From the NCBI GenBank assembly GCA_009760855.2, contig WPIO01000145.1, positions 25,001 through 89,000 of the forward strand: a stretch of DNA of 64,000 bases, in the 5' to 3' direction. Shown piece after piece: positions 42,761 to 54,187 of the stretch. The translations under genes and the position numbers were made by a program. The notes under the pieces were generated by a model, which did not search any database, was not told the origin of the DNA, and worked only from the letters and a program-made list of their open reading frames with translations. The stretch comes from Cristatella mucedo. Taxonomy: Eukaryota > Bryozoa > Phylactolaemata > Cristatellidae. How positions within the stretch are numbered: position 1 is the first letter of the stretch; each line of letters starts with the position of its first letter.

Positions 42761-43392
42761 CTATACAATACTAACAATAAAATTTATAAAAGTAATTCCA
42801 CTTGCAACTGTGAACTTATCAATAGCATATCTACATGTACCATCAATATTGATTATTAAAACTATTGTACCACTTACACCATAAGTATTATCAGTAGTTA
42901 ATTCTACATAAGAATCAGTTTTATCAGTTGCATACCTAATATTAGAAACCAGACTAAAATTAGATAATACTCATGGAAAGAAATGTTTAAAGATTAGTTA
43001 CATATCCTACTGCTTTTCCTAATGATGGATGTATAAGTGGCATATATCATGGTGTAATTTGTTGCACTGAAAAACTTGGACCTGTACTTCAATTAGCAGT
43101 AGATCTGAATAAACAGTTCCATCAGCAAAATTACCAGATATACCAATAACAGTCTTACAATTCAATTGTGATTTCATTATTGCACTTTTTTTGGTAATAA
43201 ATCAGTTAGACTTGATACTGTTGCTAATTCGCTTGAAGCATTACTAACAACACTATTACCAACATTTGAACTAAAAACATAATCTAGTCTTATATCATCA
43301 CCACTATTAACAGGAAAGCCTAAGTTTGTTATTCTATTCTTATTTGCATTAAGATCAGTATAAATATCACCGTTAACTTTTTACTGTTTCCA
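42761..43392 (-). pseudogene. Fibre 1, decayed (copy B)
   Basis: ATG 43392; frameshift within six codons, then the same protein as 3014-3877 (LNANKNRITNLGFPVNSGDD, SYVELTTDNTYGVSGT). TGA at 42971-42973 (minus) matches the TGA at 3665 of copy A. A large part of the middle is missing: 630 bp here versus 864 bp in copy A. Confidence 0.5.
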
Positions 43393-43405
43393 TTACTTAT
43401 AATAT

Positions 43406-44538
43406 ATGATAAAAAAGCAAGAACAAGAAAAGGTAAATGAGTAGGTGAAGATATAAAAGAAGGAGTTTCTACAACTAAAGATGTAGTAGATGGTGTTAAG
43501 GTTGCAACAAATGTAGGTGAAAAATTAATTACAAAAGTAGTTCCAAAGATTGCTGCGAAATTATCATTAGCAGCTTCTGAAAAGATTGCTACATTAGTAC
43601 TTACAGTTTTGAAATCTCTTAAAGCAATTGGTGCTGGTGCTAATGTTTAAGAGGATATATATCTGGTGGTACAGGAATAGTTTATCTAAGTCTATTTTTA
43701 AAAGGAATAGTAGATGATATTTCTTCTGGAAAATATGGACAAGTGTTCTGGAAGACAATGACAAAGAAAAAAAGGATTAGAAAATATGATTGCATCTTTA
43801 GAATTAGGTCTTAAAATTACTGATATTTTATTGCTGCGGAAAAAGACTTATATCCTTGGTATTGGAATCCAAGTGAATTTTCAAGTGAAGCCTTTGGAGT
43901 AAAAGTAGAATGGGATGCCGCTCAATTAGATCCTAAGTCTTGGTCAAAGAATTTCTTGGAAGTAAGATCTCGAGGATTTTTACCCGCTAAACCTGCTATC
44001 ATTACAGCTATTGCAGGAATTGTTGCTGGTGTTGGCACTGTTATTTCAATTGCTGTCACTATTGCAGGACTAATAAAGAAGTTAATTGATGAGACAATGT
44101 TTACAGGAAAAGCACCTCTAATGAGAACACGAAAGGAAAGGATGGATGCTTTAACCTTACAAAAAGATCGTCTACCAAATGCTATTATTGATTTGAGGAA
44201 CATGATTGAATTGATAAAAAAAAGTAGTTGATATCGATGTTTCTGGAAAGGTACAGAATTCAGAAGTAAAGAACAGATTGAATTATCTTAATAAAGGAGT
44301 CGAATTAGTTGATTGCGGAGCTGTTGATTATTCACCCGAATTAAGGAGAGAAATTCGACGAGTGGAGAGTAGTACAGTTGGCGGTAAAACAGACAATTAT
44401 AAAGCTGAGAGCGCAACGCCACCTACTTAGTTTTCTTCTTTATGAAAGAGGAGCTAGTCAAGAAGAGATACAAGAAGAGAAGTATTAAAACTTAGAGATG
44501 AGCTGCAAAAAAACGCTGCAGTAATTAATAGACAGTAA
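43406..44538 (+). pseudogene. Gly/Ala-rich probable membrane protein, broken (copy B)
   Basis: ATG 43406, divergent from fibre 1 with a 13-bp gap. Readable pieces include GVSTTKDVVDGVKVAT, KLSLAASEKIATLVLTVLKS, KISRIFTR and the hydrophobic segment IAGIVAGVGTVISIAVTIAG, a coding stretch open from 43956 to 44231. At least four frameshifts. Ortholog of 1891-3003. Confidence 0.55.
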
Positions 44539-44558
44539 ATTATTTTAATTTATGTAGA

Positions 44559-45332
44559 ATGAGTTATTTCGAAACTAAACTTGCTTTGTCTGATCATCAA
44601 CTGAAACAAATACATAAATCAAGTGAACCAATTTCTATTCGTTTGAATCACTCTGATCTTTCTGGTAGTATTCCTATCCTTCTTTCAAAGACTCGACTAG
44701 AAAGAATTGAAAAGAGTAAAGCAAAAGGTATTGGTTTGCAACTAAACTTATCTCTTAAGCAATTAAACCAAAATGGAAAAGTTGGCTCAGGCATCGTAGA
44801 TTTTATAAACAAACTATCTGGTGGAAGGGATTTTCACATGAAATTACCAAAAGGCGTTAAATCTGAAGAAGTTTCTGAAGGAAGTTTTAACGACAAAGGA
44901 AAATATAGCTATGTAAGCCCAGACACCAAATTTACTCAACGAATTGATGAAGGGTATGTCGGTATCAATGATTTAGATGCACGTGGACTCATTCACGATC
45001 ATACATACACAGAAACTTCATCAATGCCTGAACCAAAACGTACAGAGATACGAAATTAATCCGATCTTGTTCTCGCTGAATCTGCCGCGCGTGTAGCATT
45101 AGACCCCAGACAACCGGCGTACGTTCGTGAAGACGCAAAAACGGTGGCGGCGATTATGTCCGCAAAAGTGAAGCATGGTTTAGGACTTATTGGCGGATGT
45201 ATGCTAGACAATTCGCTTGCAATGGAGTTCTTAAAAGACAGAGTATCAAATCCATCAAGTATAAGTGAGATAACAAATTATGCAAAGAATCTTGTTGATA
45301 AGACGTTAGCTATAACTAGAAAAAAGATATAA
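44559..45332 (+). pseudogene. PLA2-domain virion protein, one in-frame stop (copy B)
   Basis: ATG 44559 (ATGTAGAATGAG context). The N-terminal ~85 residues (SISIRL-like SEPISIRLNHSDLSG, LLSKTRLERIEK, GLQLNLSLKQLNQN) match a domain found in animal Polinton-like PLA2 proteins. From residue ~110 a parvovirus VP1-like phospholipase A2 follows: YSYVSPDTKF replaces the usual calcium-loop YxGPGT, and GLIHDHTY carries the catalytic His-Asp pair. In parvoviruses this activity opens the endosome; a similar entry role is inference. A TAA at 45057-45059 interrupts the frame, which otherwise runs on to 45332. The degraded calcium loop adds to the evidence for decay. No copy A counterpart. Confidence 0.65.
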
Positions 45333-45374
45333 AAAATTTAAATAACTAATCTAATTTGTATATTTAAACTAACT

Positions 45375-46330
45375 TACTAGTTATGGGCAAACCCAGTGTG
45401 ATCCAGAGATTGGAAAGGCTGACTCTCAAAATTGGCTCTGCCAGCATATCTCCAGTTGAATCAGCTCAAAATCTAGGTGTCATATTCCAAAGCGACCTCT
45501 CGTTAGACGACCATATCAGCTCCACAGTCAAATCCGCCTATTTTCAGCTTCATAATATTGCTAAAATTCGGGCTTGTTTAGATAAAGATACCACGTCCAA
45601 GTTGGTCCATGCATTCGTGACATCCCGTCTCGACTTCTGCAACTCACTGCTTACTGGCCTACCAGCATGTGCGATCAGGCGATTGCAGCTGGTGCAAAAC
45701 TGTGCAGCTAGGCTTGTCTGTCGTGAGCGTCGCAGTTGCCACATTACTCCACTTCTCGCCGACCTGCACTGGCTACCAGTCAAGCAACGGATTGACTTCA
45801 AGGTTTTGTCGTTCACTTTTAGGTCCCTTCATTCTATGGCTCCAGCCTATCTGTCAGATATACTCCCCCATCAGGCCAAGCATCGTACCGCCCGCTTTTC
45901 GGAATCCAACAGTCTAGAAATACCTCATACAAACCTTAAATCCTTTGGAGACCGTGCATTTAGTTCATATGCTCCCAAAGCCTGGAACTCCCTCCCGACC
46001 TGCGTCAGAACATCCCCTGACCTGACCACATTTAAAAGGAACCTAAAAACACACCTATTTAGGACAGCATTTAGTGGGTCCCTGTGATTCGTCCTTGATG
46101 TGCTTATGCGTGCTGACAATGTGCATGCTGCCACTAACCACATTTGCATGCTGACCCTGTGCATGTTCACCCCTAACCATATTATTCATTTCGTTTGTTT
46201 TTCAAGCATGATTTTACTTACCATTCAATTGCATTTCACTTTTCAGCAAATGTAAAGCGCCTAGAGAGAGATTAAGTTCTCTGAGGGCGCTTTATCAAGT
46301 GAATTATTAGTATTATTATTATTATTTTGT
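45375..46330 (+). mobile_element. CR1/L2-like LINE 3' end, 5'-truncated
   Basis: Open frame 45383-46087 is the C-terminal end of a LINE RT: LGVIFQSDLSLDDHIS, SRLDFCNSLLTGLP, LQLVQNCAARLVC, LHWLPVKQRIDFKVL, DRAFSSYAPKAWNSLP. The 3' region ends in (ATT)n at about 46304-46326, a usual CR1/L2-type tail. It sits between the PLA2 gene and the conserved 166-aa gene. It is open over 234 codons, so it is younger than the LINE at 58250. No target-site duplication is evident by eye. Confidence 0.8.
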
Positions 46331-46332
46331 TG

Positions 46333-46833
46333 TTATATGTTTTTTATCTTATAATCAGCAGGGTTGAATTTATCTTGCCCTTGTTTCTTATCAACATTAT
46401 AAACTTTAACTTGTTCTAGCATCAATTTAATATTAAATCTTTCTTCTGAATTATAAGCATCTTTAGTTACGTAACCTCCATCGATGATAACAGGAAAGTC
46501 ATTACCAAGTTTTTGAATCACTTCAGCAGCACTACTGAATTTCATTTTTTTGTTATTTTGATCAAAGAATATACTTGGTTTAGTACCAAATGCAATTCTT
46601 ATACCAATACTTGAACGACTACACATATCATATCCACCGTATTCAAGTTTCATACTTGCTCTATTAGCAATGTCTTCGAGTGCAGGTCTCATATCTTCAG
46701 TGATGTAGATTAATGCATTGAAGTAAGGTTTAGAATCTTCACTAATTTTCTCTTTAATATGAAAACGAGCTGGTTTTCCTTTTGGAATTACAACAGAAGA
46801 ATTTTCAAGTACCACGAATTTTTTGTTATCCAT
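46333..46833 (-). CDS. Conserved viral protein of unknown function, intact (copy B)
   Basis: 166 residues from ATG 46833, chosen because the TATAGAA box lies directly before it; the frame is open further upstream into protease DNA. It starts MDNKKFVVLENSSVVIPKGK and has conserved blocks YITEDMRPALEDIANRAS and GIRIAFGTKPSIFFDQ, ending with a lysine-rich tail. No signal peptide or membrane segment. Mixed alpha/beta composition; family not recognised. It is the only full-length viral gene left in copy B. Its copy A ortholog (903-1350) is broken. Confidence 0.6.
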   Translation of the reverse strand: MDNKKFVVLENSSVVIPKGKPARFHIKEKISEDSKPYFNALIYITEDMRPALEDIANRASMKLEYGGYDMCSRSSIGIRIAFGTKPSIFFDQNNKKMKFSSAAEVIQKLGNDFPVIIDGGYVTKDAYNSEERFNIKLMLEQVKVYNVDKKQGQDKFNPADYKIKNI

Positions 46834-46843
46834 TTCTATACAA
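46834..46843 (-). promoter_or_regulatory. TATAGAA box of the conserved 166-aa gene (copy B)
   Basis: The minus strand reads CTTGTATAGAAATGG, so the box touches the start codon. Copy A has TTGTATAGAAATATGG. Confidence 0.5.
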
Positions 46844-46862
46844 GAAAAAGAAAAATTTTGAA

Positions 46863-47225
46863 TTAAATTAATAATTTGATTGTCGATCCAAAATCTTATT
46901 CTCGCATTAGTTTTAAAAAGATTAAACACCTTCTTCCACAATGCGTTTGATCGTATTCTTGCAGCTTAAATGTCTGAAATGTTGGTATAACGCCAAAGTA
47001 ATTTATTCCTTCCGGCATAGGTGGAGCACCAAATTAATCAAAGTAAAAACATTTGATCCTTCTTTTTTAAGTTCTACCCAGTGATATATTACTCTATCTT
47101 ATTCTCCTGTAATTCAAATAAGACATTCATTCTTTAATGGTTTTGTTAGTTTGTCTCTTGCTAAGACACTTCTAAAGTTCTGTGTACCAAATCCTTTTAT
47201 ATAATTATTTATTTCTATATCCGTT
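46863..47225 (-). pseudogene. Adenain-like cysteine protease, broken (copy B)
   Basis: Ortholog of 495-871. It keeps SSPLTDIEINNYI, YHWVELKKEG (active-site His) and HCGRRCLIF (nucleophile Cys). The acidic position of the active site is the canonical Asp here, directly followed by a TAA. Further TGA and TAA codons and a frameshift near 47050 destroy the frame. The lesions differ from those of copy A. Confidence 0.7.
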
Positions 47226-47738
47226 AAAGGTGATGACTTTACTTTTTTTTAGTTTGCCAATAGCCTTTTTTAGTTCTGCAAGTATTTTTTCCTTATCTTC
47301 TGCACAACCACCAACACCTGTACCAGACCTTCTACCATGAGATAATGAGCCAGTGCCATACCTTTTAGCTTCACCTGAGAATTTACCACTACGATCATTT
47401 GATATTGCTGCAAATATAGCTGGTAGAGGTAGTAATCCACCCTTTGATTGATTTTTCATCATTCTAATAATTTCACCTTTTTCCATTGTATTAAAAATAT
47501 CAGTTAACGTACCAGTGCCAGCTCTTTTACAATGAGATATTACACCAGCTCCTAATCTTCTACCATGAGATAGAACACCACTACTACTTCTTAGATTTAC
47601 AAACTTTGACTTCTTACTATCACAAATAGTACAAACATCTTTTAACATTCCTCTCATTTCTTAAGTTGAATCTACTTCAACATACTGATCATAAATTGTA
47701 TCAGTTTGTTTTTTACACTTCAAACAACAAATTTCTAT
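47205..47738 (-). pseudogene. Small zinc-ribbon protein, DUF5679-like, broken (copy B)
   Basis: The start codon is ATA (47736-47738) where copy A has ATG. The Cys motifs CCLKCKKQT and CTICDSKKSKF remain. A TAA follows the ST dipeptide before the in-frame EMRGML. The linker repeats differ from copy A: SHGRR/GTG motifs recur (LSHGRRLGAGVISH, TGSLSHGRRSGTG). It overlaps the protease frame at an A-run. Confidence 0.65.
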
Positions 47739-47761
47739 ATCTACTAAAATATAGCAAAAAA
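47739..47761. promoter_or_regulatory. Bidirectional viral promoter, DUF5679-like gene / ATPase (copy B)
   Basis: ATCTACTAAAATATAGC plus flanks; the minus strand gives GATATAGAAA and the plus strand AATATAGCAAAAAAATG. It is the counterpart of 67-87 in copy A. Confidence 0.5.
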
Positions 47762-48428
47762 ATGACGTTGAAATTTAGAGCTTTTAATTTTGGACAAGAT
47801 GTAGATACTGGCCATGAAGAACCATTACCTAAAGTTCCTATTAGGGCATTAATGCTAGGACCAAGTGGAACAGGTAAATCACAGTTAGTAATGAATTGGA
47901 TATTTTATGGTAAGCTCAATTATGATGCATATACAATCATTGCTTCAAGTTTAGATCAAAAGTTATATCGTTGTCTTATGTCAATGAATAAAGATAAACC
48001 TGCTTTTGCTTGGGTTAATGGAATTGATAATATGCCAAAAGTTGATTCTTCTAAGAATTATAAGAATGTTGTTGTATTAGATGATTTGATGACAGAAGAT
48101 CAAACTAAAATATTAAATTATTTTACTAGAGATAGACATAAAGGATTGAAAATATTATATCTTGCTCAAGGATTTGCTAATATTCCTAGAAGAGAAATAA
48201 GAAACAATATAAATATGATTATAATCTTTAAGCAAAATAATACTGATATATAATATATTCGTGATTCATATGTTGGTGATATAGATAAGAAAAATTTTAC
48301 AGAATGGTTAAACTCTTGCACTAGAAATAGATGTAGTTATTGTGTTATTGATCTAACTAAAACAGAATCAGAAGGAAGATTTTGGTCTGTAGATAATACA
48401 GGTAAGCAATTAATAACCATTTTTAATT
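47762..48428 (+). pseudogene. A32-like genome-packaging ATPase with one in-frame stop (copy B)
   Basis: 222 codons from ATG 47762, the usual size for Polinton/adintovirus ATPases. It has Walker A GPSGTGKSQ (about residues 38-46), Walker B VVVLDDLMTE (about 102-111), then YLAQGFANIPRREIRNN, which fits the sensor/arginine-finger region of FtsK-HerA packaging enzymes. The C-terminal part continues after TAA 48251-48253 in the same frame (NRCSYCVIDLTKTESEGRFW), ending TGA 48426-48428. A single base change separates this copy from an intact frame, so it decayed late, or the stop may be a recent mutation. Confidence 0.8.
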
Positions 48429-48439
48429 GAATATAGGGA

Positions 48440-49266
48440 AATAATAAATGGTAAAGTATATGCAAGTAAAAACAAACCTTGCAGAGGAAGTGTTCAAGAA
48501 GCAATAGATTTAGAGAATAAACTTACTAATTATAAAAATTTACGTGTTGCTGGTATACTTGATATTGCTCAAGAGATAAAAAGAATTGAAGCAGAAATGC
48601 AAGCAAGAGATATAGTAGAACATGAATTGAATTAGAGTGCATTAGAGAAATCAACTGATGATTCTGGTAATATTATTATTGATAAATTAAAAAATGTAGA
48701 CCTTCACTTGCTATTCAAATGAAGCAACATAAAGAAGTACAAAAAGCATTGGGTTATAATGTTATTGAATACGGAGACAAACTAAAAATCTTAATGAATA
48801 GTATGAATTTAGATTAAAAAGAACAGTTTAAAAATATGATAAAATTTAATGAAGAAGTAAAAAGAGTATTAGATGAAGCAAAGAGAGCTATTGAAGAGAA
48901 ATTAACACCAGATGTTACAAGAGCATTTTCAAGAGCTGTTACTGCCTTCAATGAAAAGGATCCAAGAAAAGCTCTTAATATAAATAATAATGCAATTGCA
49001 AATGCTCCTAACGATGAAACAATTAAACTTCTTAAGGATACTCGACAATTTCATTCTGATAGCATTAATGTTAATCCTTCTACAGGTACTAGAAAAGTAA
49101 GGAGAGTTAAAATCAAAGGCGATTAAACCTCTTGCAATTGAGACTCCTGTTACACAAACAGTTCCTCAAAGTAAAAAAGAAGTTATTCTTAGTATTACAA
49201 AAGGTAAGACATCTAAAAAGATGAGAGAAGCACTAGATAATCTTGATGACAGTAAAAAAAGAGTTA
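48440..49266 (+). pseudogene. Unknown helical viral protein, broken (copy B)
   Basis: Follows the ATPase after a TATAGGGAAATAATAAATGG region. Readable blocks include NKPCRGSVQEAIDLENKL, IAQEIKRIEAEMQARD and the open stretch 48836-49126 (KRVLDEAKRAIEEKL, FSRAVTAFNEKDPRKAL). Predicted mainly helical and charged. Internal TAG and TAA codons and frameshifts near 48700 and 49125. Not recognised; its place between ATPase and penton-like candidate suggests a capsid-related or scaffold role. Confidence 0.4.
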
Positions 49267-49267
49267 T

Positions 49268-49597
49268 ATGAAGGAGGTCTTTTCAATATGTATACTGAAT
49301 AAAAATTCTAAACCAAAAAAAACAGTAAATGAAATTAAGATTGTTGATTACCTTGGAGAAAAATTTAATCCAAATCCGAATCCTGTTGGGCAAGGAGTAG
49401 ATATAGTTCCGATAATTTCAATTAGTGAAAAGAAAGTATTTGATAATATTGATTTATGGCTTCGTGAACTTGCTGCTGGGAATAGAGGTGTAATAAGTTC
49501 TATCAGTTCTGCTGTTGATTATCTTGCTACATCTCGAAAAGCTCCAAAGAGTTATGTTGCAAAAATAAACAATCCTTTATATAATATACAAAAATGA
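49268..49597 (+). CDS. Unknown viral ORF upstream of penton-like gene (copy B)
   Basis: 109-codon frame; likely the C-terminal part of the preceding broken gene after a frameshift rather than a separate gene. It contains VNEIKIVDYLGEKFNPNPNP and LWLRELAAGNRGVISSISSA and ends VAKINNPLYNIQK. It overlaps the next start by 4 bp (ATGA at 49594). Confidence 0.4.
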   Translation: MKEVFSICILNKNSKPKKTVNEIKIVDYLGEKFNPNPNPVGQGVDIVPIISISEKKVFDNIDLWLRELAAGNRGVISSISSAVDYLATSRKAPKSYVAKINNPLYNIQK

Positions 49598-50640
49598 GTG
49601 ATTTGTTAAAAAGTGTTAATGATATATGTAAGAGTGTTGACAGTATTAGAAAAAGTGGTCAAGCAAATGAAGAAGGATATGTTTTTAATTTAACTGGTAA
49701 TACTAATCCTATTAAAGCACGTATAAGACCACCAATATTGCTAAAAGGTAAAAACTTTAAGATTAGTTTTAAGAAATTTGTTGGTACTGATTCTATATTA
49801 AAGATAATAATAATACTTTTTTTTAAGAATAGCAGGTGGATCAGAACAAACAATAACAATAAGACCTGGAATTTATTCTGCCATATCTGATGATGTAAAC
49901 GTTGGCTTTGCTGATATGATTAATAATTCTATAACACAATCAGGCGTAACAACAGATGAATTTCAAATAGGAATTGATACTGTTACTTCTAATTCTTGGA
50001 TTAAAATGCCAGCTGGTTGGACATTTCTGGCCAGTAAGTCTAGTATTTCTACTATACATGGTTTAACAGGTTCTGCTTATACAACTTTTTCAAATGCTGA
50101 CTTCATTAAATTGTATCCTGATGTTACTCGTGTCCTTTCCACACCTAACACCAAGTTTACTTCTGAAAATGAAGTTTTTGTTTCTTATGTAAACCGAATA
50201 CTTATAAATTGTAATTTGGTTGCTAGTGGAACTAGTTTTATAAATGAAATAGAAACTTAAGTATTAAGAAGTTTTGCATATAATTTCTATCCATAGGAAC
50301 AAATGGTTCATGAACCAAATACTGTTGAATATCATAATGTTGCTAGCGATTCTATTTCTGATATAGTAATTACTGTAACTGATCAGAATCTAAATTTATC
50401 AGATTTTAGCTTTCAACAAATTAGAACTGTTTTAGAAACTATTATTAAGTTTAATATAAGAATATGTGTCGATAAGATTAACTGGAACAAGTAGTTCAGA
50501 ATCAAAAACATTAGTACCACCCTTGTACTCGTGTTCTGATACAGGTTATAATAGAATTGGATTGCGTAGAGTAGAGTTTACTTATACTAAAAAAGTTATA
50601 TCAAATGTTATTGCTGGTTTAAATGATAAACTTTGATTTA
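49594..50640 (+). pseudogene. Penton-like (jelly-roll) capsid candidate, broken and truncated (copy B)
   Basis: The N-terminus has MSDLLKSVNDICK, then a beta-rich domain with FNLTGNTNPIKARIRPPILL and FKISFKKFVGTDSI, and later TITIRPGIYSAI. Near the end comes SDIVITVTDQNLNLSDFSF. This set matches proteins in animal Polinton-like elements with the pattern L-x-T-x2-P..PP..L, Y/F-x-I-S-x-F and a closing I-x-V-T-D-Q. I take it as a minor-capsid/penton candidate. Frameshift near 49800, TAA near 50258 and later breaks; the hAT insertion at 50644 cuts it off. Confidence 0.45.
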
Positions 50641-51158
50641 AATCAGGGGTGTCCAACACCTGGCCCGCGGGCCACAACTCAGCCTGCCGAGGTCTTCTAT
50701 GAGGCGGCCCGTAACGTTATCCCAAAAATATTTGTGACTCCATGTTTTTCGTTAATTTTTAATCATTACAAACGGCGATATAAGGCGCTGTGATGTACTT
50801 CACGCGCGCGTGAAGCGTGAAGGTGTCCGAATGGCTATTTTCGCGTGAAGGTAAAAAATCGATTTATTTTGCTTGCCTTCAGGTGAACATTTTGGCATGA
50901 AGGGGTAATATATTTGTGCTACAGCGGTGCCATTACGATAACATTTTTAACGCTTCCGCAAGCGGAATTAACTGTTTCACACTGTGGATAGAAAAAAAGG
51001 GCCGTTTCTCAGCTGCTGCTGCACGAACTGGAATCAGTCAGGTAGGTTTTTCAAAAAACGCGTATTGCTCAACTTACTTACTAATACTAAGATATTACTG
51101 TGATAAAATATAAATTAATCAATTCGTAAGTGATCTGTTTTTTATTTCACAGAGAAAA

Positions 51159-53790
51159 ATGGCGGCGAATGTGAATGCTAGCAAAAAATGAAAAATTGAC
51201 GCAGAAGTGTAACCGCGTAGAAGCTCGTCCCCCGGTTCTCTACCGGTGGACTGTGTGATGCAGTGCTGCAGTGCGGTTAAAACACAGGCGGCCACAACTG
51301 GGTGCCGAAAGCAACAGTTTATTGTGGGCCTATTAGTAGCGGTTACGCGCCGGCGCAAGCGCTCTACGCGGCACGCACCGGACCGACGGAGTTAACTGCG
51401 CGAACTCCCGAAGCCCGAGTATAATAAACTATCCTATGCGCGCGTCGCTAGCGATTGTCCCAACCCCGAAGGCGGGCGCTACAGCACCCCAAGATACGAG
51501 CAGCTAACTGAATAGCCGCAGAACACAACTGCGCAGTCTAAGTTACACTTAGCTGTTCGTCGCCGTAGGTTCGTCTCTCGCGCTCTCGAAGCGTAGTCTC
51601 GCATCAACTACCAAGCTGCAGCCCCGAGCTCTCGGGGCGTAGTCTCTTCTTGACTACCCAAGCTGTCACACTAAGCTCTGTCACTCGTCTCATTATATTC
51701 TCTCTCTTCTCTCCTCCTGACCTCGCGCACGGCTGCTATTTCTACTTCAGCATATTAGTCGGTGCACATCCTGACCGCAAAGTCTGCACCAGGCTTTATT
51801 CTAACTTTAGCGGGTAGACCAGGAGCCGGGCTTGTACTAGCTGTCCAAGTCGAACCCGCTAAGACAACCACATTAGTCGCTCCATCTCCTAACCGCATTG
51901 CCTGCATAAAGCTCCATTCTAACCTGAGCTAGGTGAGTCAGGAGCTGGGTCTGTACTAGGCGCCCTAGTCGACCCCCCCCCCCCTCTAAGGCAAGGGCTC
52001 CCATCGCGGCTAAGCTGAGAGCTGCACCAGTGCAGAAGGAAGACTTTTCAAAGCATCTTGGACTTTAGACTATTTATTGTAATGGAACGCTTCGGTAGGA
52101 TAATGTGCCTGATATGCCAAGAAACAATTGCCGTTGCATAGGAGTACAATGTTAAGCGACATTTTCCAACAAAGCATGGCGACAGGTACAACAGCCTGCC
52201 TGGTCAACTTCGAATTGATCGCGTGAACTCGTTGAAACAGAGCGTCATCGGACAGCAGTCACTGTTTACAGCAGTCAGCAACAAGTCTGAGGCTTCAACC
52301 AAAGTGAGTTTTTTAATAGCTGAAGCTATAGCTAAGCGGGGGAAAGCATTTTCCGATGGTGAATTTGTTAAGGAATGCCTCAGGCTGTTTACTGGTGTGG
52401 TCTGTCCAAAAAAGAAGTCAGAAGTAGAGAAAGTCATTCTTTCTCATCAAACGATTGCGAGAAGAGTTGACGAGCGTGCATCCAACATAGAAGAAAGTTT
52501 CACTAAAAGACTTGCTGAATGTGAATTTTATTCTCTTGCGCTCGACGAAAGCACGGACAATAGCGATACGGCTCAACTGTCGGTGTTTGTACGCGGAGTA
52601 ACAGGAAAGTTTGTCATTATCAAAGAACTGTTGGATATATGTTCAATGAAAGGCACTACAACGGGGAGGGATATTTTGGATCAGGTCAAGAGGGTCCTCA
52701 CAAAATTTAATCTTCCTGAAACTAAATTGATTGGTTTAACCTCAGACGGAGCCCCTTCAATAACAGGTAGACACAGTGGATTTGTATCTTTAATGGTAAA
52801 ATTAGTACCTCACAAAATTGTCAGTCATCATTGCATCATCCACCAAGAATAGCTATGTGCAAAGGTCTTGAGCATGCCACATGTAATGGACAATGTAGTT
52901 TCAACAGTCAATGTGATATGGTCTCGTGAGCTAAACCACAGACAATTTCAGGCTTTCCTTGAAGAGTTGTGATCAGATTATTGTGATGTTATTTATTTCT
53001 GCCAAGTCCGTTGGCTAAGTAGGGCAAGCACGTTAGCCAGGTTTTGGTCACTTCGGGACGAAATAAAAACATTTATGACAGAAAAGGGAAAAGATGTTGG
53101 ATTCCTCGATGACCAGCAGTGGTTGAATGACTTGGCTTTTTTGGTGGACATGACCAAATATCTTGCAGATCTTAATCTCAAACTCCAAGGTAAGGATCAA
53201 CTGGTCCATAAAATGTATGAGTGTGTTGTCGCGTTTGTGCAAAAGCTGAAACTTTTCCGGAAACACTTAGATCAGAAAAAACTGTTACATTTCACAACAC
53301 TAGCAACAAGATCGCCTGAAACGCTGGCTCATATGAAGCACTCCAATCTTGTTAGCAAACTTGTCGATGAATTCGAAGAGAGGTTTCGGGATTTCCAACA
53401 ACATGCGGATGCCATGAACATGATTAGTAATCCATTTAATATCGATCCCTCTGATGCACCTGATGAATTTCAACTCGAACTAATCGACATTCATAATGAC
53501 AGCAATTTAAAAACTGCTTATGATCAGCACGACCTTGTTACCTTTTACAAGCAGTATGTTTCATCAGAGTCTTTTCCTAACCTAGCCAAACATGCTCGCA
53601 GGTATATCGCACTTTTTGGCAACACATATTGCTGTGAACAGCTTTTTTCAGACCGAAAAATGTGAAAACAAAGACTCGATCCGTTCTCACAGATGAACAT
53701 TTATCAGGAATCCTTAGAATTGCCACATCCACTGTTGCAGCAGATGTCGACTTTTTATGCAAACAGAAACAATGCCAAATATCTCATTGA
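51159..53790 (+). pseudogene. hAT transposase, broken
   Basis: The start MAANVNASKK follows a splice-acceptor-like TTTATTTCACAG. The BED-type zinc finger CLICQETIAVA..YNVKRHFPTKH (with TAG between) spans 52082-52200. The catalytic region includes FYSLALDESTDNSDTAQL, LTSDGAPSITGRHSG and SHHCIIHQE. VRWLSRASTLARFW follows, and the hAT dimerisation domain is FPNLAKHARRYIALFGNTYC. Stops at about 52850 (TAG), 52970 (TGA) and 53663 (TGA), a frameshift before 52082, and the 51208-52031 insertion make it inactive. Similar proteins were domesticated in vertebrates as GTF2IRD2/ZBED5-type genes. Confidence 0.8.
51208..52031. mobile_element. 824-bp insertion inside the hAT transposase gene
   Basis: Bounded by a 7-bp direct repeat GCAGAAG (51201-51207 and 52032-52038). 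It interrupts the transposase reading between KIDAE and the W..DYLL block that normally follow each other. GC-rich, with direct repeats such as GTAGTCTCGCATCAACTACC versus GTAGTCTCTTCTTGACTACC. No coding capacity seen; a nonautonomous element or solo LTR is possible. Confidence 0.5.
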
Positions 53791-54187
53791 TGCCTGCAGT
53801 GCAGAAGACATTGAATACCTATGGCATTTAATTAATCCGAAGACATTAATATTATGTAAGTCCTAGTCATGTAATTTTGTAAGTTTTATTAGTTTTTGTC
53901 TTCATGTTATTAAAATAAAAATCCAAAAGTAAAAGATTGGCCATGATATCTATCGAATTATTTTTTAGGACACATGATTAAATTTTTATTATTTATTATT
54001 TTTAATTATAATTATGCTAAAAAATACTATTGTATTGCGGTTTATTTATTAAGTATAATAGTAATAGTCATACTAAATTACGATCTTATTTTCTGATTCG
54101 GTCAACTACGCCAATTTACATGTGGCCCCCGGACCTTTTACATTTTTGAAATGTGGCCCCCTAACACAAAAAGGTTGGACACCCCTG

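Larger units (their letters stand above)
50644..54187 (+). mobile_element. hAT DNA transposon (GTF2IRD2-like / Charlie type)
   Basis: Ends are CAGGGGTGTCCAAC (50644) and its exact complement GTTGGACACCCCTG (ending 54187), 14-bp terminal inverted repeats of a widespread hAT family. The 8 bp on the two sides (ATTTAAAT left, CTATACGA right) do not match, so the usual target duplication is absent. It holds a broken transposase and a nested 824-bp insert, and sits at the right edge of viral copy B. Confidence 0.85.

Noticed and set aside
50644-54187. Domesticated GTF2IRD2/ZBED-like host gene
   Set aside because: Terminal inverted repeats are present and the frame has several stops and an insertion, so it is a dead transposon.
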